60,000 nucleotides of DNA from Apostichopus japonicus. Lineage: Eukaryota > Echinodermata > Holothuroidea > Aspidochirotida > Stichopodidae. The stretch lies in the NCBI RefSeq assembly GCF_037975245.1, contig NC_092570.1:8309001-8369000 (forward strand), written 5' to 3'. Below, in pieces: positions 42,001-48,000 of this stretch. The position numbers and the translations under genes are program-made. Position 1 is the stretch's first letter, and the number at the start of each line of letters is the position of its first letter. The notes beneath the pieces are model-generated. The model saw nothing but the letters and a program-made list of their open reading frames with translations, had not been told where the DNA came from and ran no database searches.

Positions 42001-45000
42001 TTAGTCTGCTCAAGAAAAACAAAATGAATAATTCATAAAACTGAACAGAATATTCAGTAGTATTGTACTCCTGACATTTAAAAAAAAAATTACACATTAT
42101 TACTTGCAACTTATTAATTTTTTTTTGAGGGAGGACCTTAGATTTTTCTTTGATGAATTTTGCACCTCTTTCTTATTTTTTTTCTTCAGGATTGGTGAAA
42201 TATTACCCAGAAACTCATCCAGACTATAAGGATTGTAAAGGTAAGAGAGTTTAGTTGTTTGACACAAAACGGGTGAATTTGGTAAAACAGAAAGGGATTC
42301 TTGTATGGTTGTGGTGTGCATGACTTATTTGTCTGTAATTTATAGCAATAATTTGTTGATGGAGTACTCTTGACCATTCAAGAACTCTCCCTTCCCTTCC
42401 CCTCCGCTCTCCCCCCTCCCACCCCACTCCCACTCCACTCCCTAGCTTCTCAGTCATTTGCTCCTTTATCTCACCCTCTGTCCACCTTCCCCACCCTACT
42501 AATCCTATAGAGAGATCATGTACCCCATGGGTTGAAAAGTATACTCCTCTTTTGTAAACCAAGATGCTCTCCTCCACATGCATATTTTAATTCATTTTTC
42601 TAATTTCCTCGGTAATCTCCTATTTCAGCCGCCGTTGCTGAAGTTGGTGAGCTGACTAGTAACTTGGTCAACGACCTCAAACAAATAGGAAACTTTCTCA
42701 AGTTGACGGAACTCCAACGGGATCTGGTTGGCATGGACAATTTAGTACAACCAGGAAGGGTGTGTAGAACTCAGTTAAAACCATTGTTAATAGTTTGTTC
42801 CTTCTGAGACTGACATATATTACTTTGTTCCTGTTCTGTTTATCAGTGCCTGATCCCAAATGCCACTTTGACTCACTCTCATAGGCAGGGGGGGGGGGGT
42901 TTACTTTGATTCTCTCTCACAGGCGGGTTTTTTTTACTTTGTATCTTCTTCTGTCTAATGACTCCTGCCAAGTTTGATTTACTTAATCAGAGAATCAGAC
43001 ACTTCACAAAAGTCTGTGGAAGTCATTTTTGATCCCATTTATCAACCCAAAGACCTCTTTGATCATCTGTGTGAACTCTTCAAGTCAGACAGTTCTTCAA
43101 TGTAGAAGCTGACACAAAAGCTTCAGTGGTGTGCGTTCTGTGTGTGTACCTTGGCAACGATTCAGTCAGTTAATGTACCTCGTCTCATCCATGGTAGTCA
43201 TGGTAATACTTGAATGTTTCACTAATCTTTGATCCATTCATTACTGATCCATCAGATCAATGTTTTGAGCAAGTATAATCTAATTACTGTTCAGAATATT
43301 AGTATATAATTTATCTCCAGTCTCTGGTTCACAAACTGATCAATTGAGGGCAGCCTACCTGAAACTCATACTCAAGTTTATATGTCATTTGAAAGTCTCC
43401 TGACCTGTTCTATGAAGACAGTCTAAATATTATCCTCACAACTGATCCTTGATTCCAATTCCCTCTTGCAGCAATTCATCCGTGAGGGCTGTCTGCACAA
43501 ACTCTCTCGTAAGGGCTACCAGCAGAGGATGTTTTTCCTCTTCTCTGACATGCTTCTCTACACAAGTAAAGGAGTCACCTCTAGCAACCAGTTCAAAGTT
43601 CACGGGCAGATACCCCTCAAGGGAGTCGTGGTAAGTGTACCATGGAAAGTAGTCAAATTGCTATGTTCCTTTCAGAGGAAGTTTAGGAAACAGTCTGGTA
43701 TGTAGGAAATGAACACCTCAGGTCATTGGATTGTTGCATATGAAGCCAATTAAGTGCAAATGAGCTGTCTTTTGTATTTGTTGTTAAGTATATCTGTAGA
43801 TAATATATTAAGTTAACTCCCTCTGAACGTCATCTCAAAAGTATATGATTAAGCAGCTCTCGGTGGGACAGAGGTCTGTTTGATGCTTCATGCTAATTTC
43901 AATGAACACACATCATTTCAGTAGCAGATGTCCTTCTGTGATATTGTACTTGTTATATTGTGATATTGTACTTGTTATATTGTACTTGTGATATTGTACT
44001 TGTTACAATAATTCAAACTAACAAATCTTTGTTGACACAGACATGATAGACTGAAAACCTGTCTTCAACCAATCAGAAAGCTTCTTTGAGGTATTAATCA
44101 ATCACGTTTGATAAACTGACTTGAAGCTCAGAGTTTTAGCTGTGAGCTTCAGTAAAATTGTATCCAACTCTCCAAAACGAAAGATACCGGAATATACCTG
44201 CGATTCTTGTCATCATAATTGAAGACAAGATCTTCTGAAACATATTTTCACACATAACTTGAGATATGGTTTCAGCGCTATGAAATATCTTTGGATATGT
44301 AAACAGGATAGATCACGAGCGTTAGCACCCAGAGCAGTTTATACGGCAATGTCAGGACCTATAGGACAGCGCCCTCTCCTAACAGCTGAATATCCCCCAA
44401 TAAAGAGTTTACTTTGAAGGAACACATTTTTTACTTCAAAGTTGCTACACTGAGTTTTGTTTGTCTACTTTTATGCCAAACAATGCAAGCTTCTTCCTCA
44501 AAACTTTGTTTTTGTTCATTCTGACTGCACCACTTTTTCCAGAGGGCTAAACAGCACATCATCAAGACAATGTAACCCAATACCAATAAACTTATTACAG
44601 GAGATTATAAAAGTCTTTCCTGGTTCATTAACTTCAGGGTAGAGCTCAAAGCCTTAATTTGAGAACTTTGTATTCATTTGTGCAAGAAATTTCCCTGTAA
44701 TTACAGGTATAGGTTTTAAAGGTAACTCCTGCAGGTGATGAATTGTATCTTTTTATTTTCATCTTTGATGTAGATTGAAGACAGCGAACTGGACAGGTCG
44801 GTGGCTAACTGTTTTACCCTTTACGGTGGCAACAAGACAGTGGTCATAGCCGCCAGTAACCCAGAGGAGAAGGACAGGTGGATGTCGGTAAGTTGTACCT
44901 GTAGACTGTTAAGAGCCGACAGACCTCACAATCAAACCATTGTTCATGTGCAGGGTAGAGAGATGTTAAACCCTGCGACATTTGATTTGAAAGGTAGTAG

Positions 45001-48000
45001 TAGTAGTACTTGCTTGAATTAATTCTCTCCTGCACATGCTATGAGAATGGTCTGTCATGATGCCACAAACTAGGGGTGCTAGACATATTTGTCTCTTCAT
45101 TGTCAAGAATACATTTAACCTGACAGTTGTGTCATAATCTATCTTTAGTTTGTCAAGAAGAAAATAAAAAAATCTCGATGCTTTCCAATTGGCATGAAAC
45201 AAAGTATGCTTTTTTTTAGAAGTTGATTTATATCTCAGCAGAAGAAGTCAGATTTAAGTTCCATTGTTGTTAATCTTTAACATCCGTTTGTTTTATATTT
45301 CATCAGGATATTAAAAGTGCGATGGCTCTGTGCCAAGACAACGAGACGACTACCACAGTCAGTAAGTAAATTTATCAATTCTGGTGAGATACTAACGGGA
45401 AAAAAAAGTGAAGAAACTGTGTAAATATGTGACATCATTTATGCTGTTAATTCTTTGTCTTTTCTCTTTATCTATGGTGGTGGTGTTATAAGTCATGTAA
45501 GAATTGTCAAAAGCTCGACCTGTAAACAAAATTTCAAATGATTGATAAGGGCAGATGCCAACAGTTTGTCGGGAATTTTTTTTTCAATGTGTTAATGTCA
45601 TAAAGAAAGTAGCAGAGCGGCAGTTCCAATCACCGACACTCATTTAAACTGAATGCAAATTAGACCTTTTAATTAGCCTTTAATGTCATTTGTTTTAGCG
45701 GTGAGACATGTCTGAGAGTCCGTGCCTGATGAATGTCACCAATGACTCTATTCCGTTCAATCATTTACGTATTCCGTCACAACTCTGTATTTATTCAATA
45801 AAGTCCAACCAGTGGGAGGTAGGGACCTGTTTTACAATGCAGGAGCTACTGGAGGTGTAGGCATAATCCTACCCTGGCAAATAAAAAAAAACCTATTTAA
45901 ATGAAGATACCGAACAACGAGGAAAGTGTGATAGAGAGTCGCACAGACCTGAGAAGTAAAGAAACATTAGAGAAAAGGTATAATGAGAAACGAACGGAAT
46001 AATGTAAGACAAGAGCATTCTTAAACGATTAATGAATGAACGGTATAAACAAAGACAAATACTGGAGAGATTTTTCTTGTTTATTTTTTTGTTCAGCTAC
46101 TCCTGACCAAGATTCAGCATTCGATGAGTCAGAGGACGATGTTTCGTCCCCGTCACGTTCCTTGGAGCGTCAATCCCAGCACAGGGCCAATACTACAGTA
46201 CCTGTGTGCTGGCATAGGAACACCAGTGTTAGTATGAGTGACCACATCAGAGCAGTTCAGGTCAGTCTAAGCAATCAAATACTTTTATCCAAACCAGAGA
46301 GAGGCTTAATCATAAGGTGACCAGACGTCCCCTATTTTCTGGGACAGTCCCCGATTACAGTGTGCTGTCCCCGATAAACAAGTGTCCCCGAAAATGTCCC
46401 TGATTCGTCAAAATGTTCAGGAATTTCGGAAATATCCCACATTATTAGTAAAATAATTGTAAAAACAAGATTAAGTTAAGTGTGCAGTCGCAGAACGGAA
46501 CTAACCAGTATTTCAGGTGGGCCAGTGTAAAGTGGAATATGCTAGATCGATCTAGCCTAGCACTCTTTCGTAAATTAAGTAAATTTCATCTAAGTAAAAG
46601 CTACATTTTTGAAAATAAAATTGATTTAAAAAGTGCTTCTAAGTATCACCATTTTACATCTAAGCACCTTAGGCACTTGAAAATTTTCCAAAGGGGAGGG
46701 GGACACCACCTCCCCTTAAACCCCTCACCCATATCAGTCACGCAATAAATGTCCCTGATTCCAGTCAGGCAAATATGGTCACCTTACTTAATCAGAGGCC
46801 TGATCCTAACTCTATTTGAACCTAAAGCTGCCCTTAGTGCTGAAATAGTGTTTTGGAATGAACGAAGATTTAGTGATGTCTGTTAGCTGCCCATGGAAAG
46901 TACTGTCCTCCCATTTATTCTCTATGTGGACGGCAGTAAATCTATTCTTAGTAACAGTATAGATTGATGTCTCTGTGCAGACAGACCTACTGTCTTAACC
47001 CACTAGGCAGCTATCTTTACATTTGGAAATAGTTAGATTTGTTCTCCATGAATTAAGAATCTCAGGTTTTGGATTCACCCCACACTTCAAGAATGTGTAA
47101 TGCCTGGAACATGTGACTATAAATCTTTCTTGAAACAAAACACTTTTTTTCTTTTCTTAAATCAGAACCAACTGAGTGGATTTTTACTAAGAAAGTTCAA
47201 AAACAGCAACGGATGGCAAAAACTCTGGGTTGTGTTTACAAACTTCTGCCTCTTCTTCTATAAGAGTTACCAGGTGAGTCATGTAACCTCTCCATTTAGG
47301 AGGTATTAGTAAGTGTGGTATAACATGAGAAGAGGTATGATGAAAAAATGCTTTCGTGAGGAGGTTGATTAAAGAACCAACTTTAGAGTAACAATGCTTT
47401 TATATGCGCAACATGATGCACCCCTTGCTACATCTGTCCTAGTATGATTCAGCACTTTATACATGTCCTAGTGTGGTGCACCATTTTAAACATCTGTCCA
47501 AGTATGGTGGTACACCACTTGGTACATCCATCCCAGTATCATGCACCACGTTGTACATGTCCCAGTATGGTGGTACACCACATGGTACATCTGTCCTAGT
47601 ATGGTGCAGTAATTTATACATCTGTCCTAATATGGTACACCAATTGGTACATCTATCCTAGTATGGTGCAGTAATGTATACATGTCCTAGTATGGTGCAC
47701 CACTTGGTACATCCATCCAAGTATGATGCAGCACTTTATACATCTGTCCCAGTATGGTACACCACTTGGTACATCTGTCCTAGTATGGTGCAGTACTTTA
47801 TACATGTCCTAGTATGGTGCACCACTTGGTACATCCATCCAAGTATGATGCAGCACTTTATACATCTGTCCTAGCATGGTGTACCACTTAATACATCTGT
47901 CCTAATATGGTGCACCAATTGGTACATCTGTCCTAGTATGATGCAGCACTTTATACCACATGGTACATCTGTCCTAGTATGGTGCAGTAATTTATACATC

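Noticed and set aside
46482-46748. 89-codon frame in intron 18
   Set aside because: Lies wholly inside the hAT-like MITE and lacks transposase similarity.
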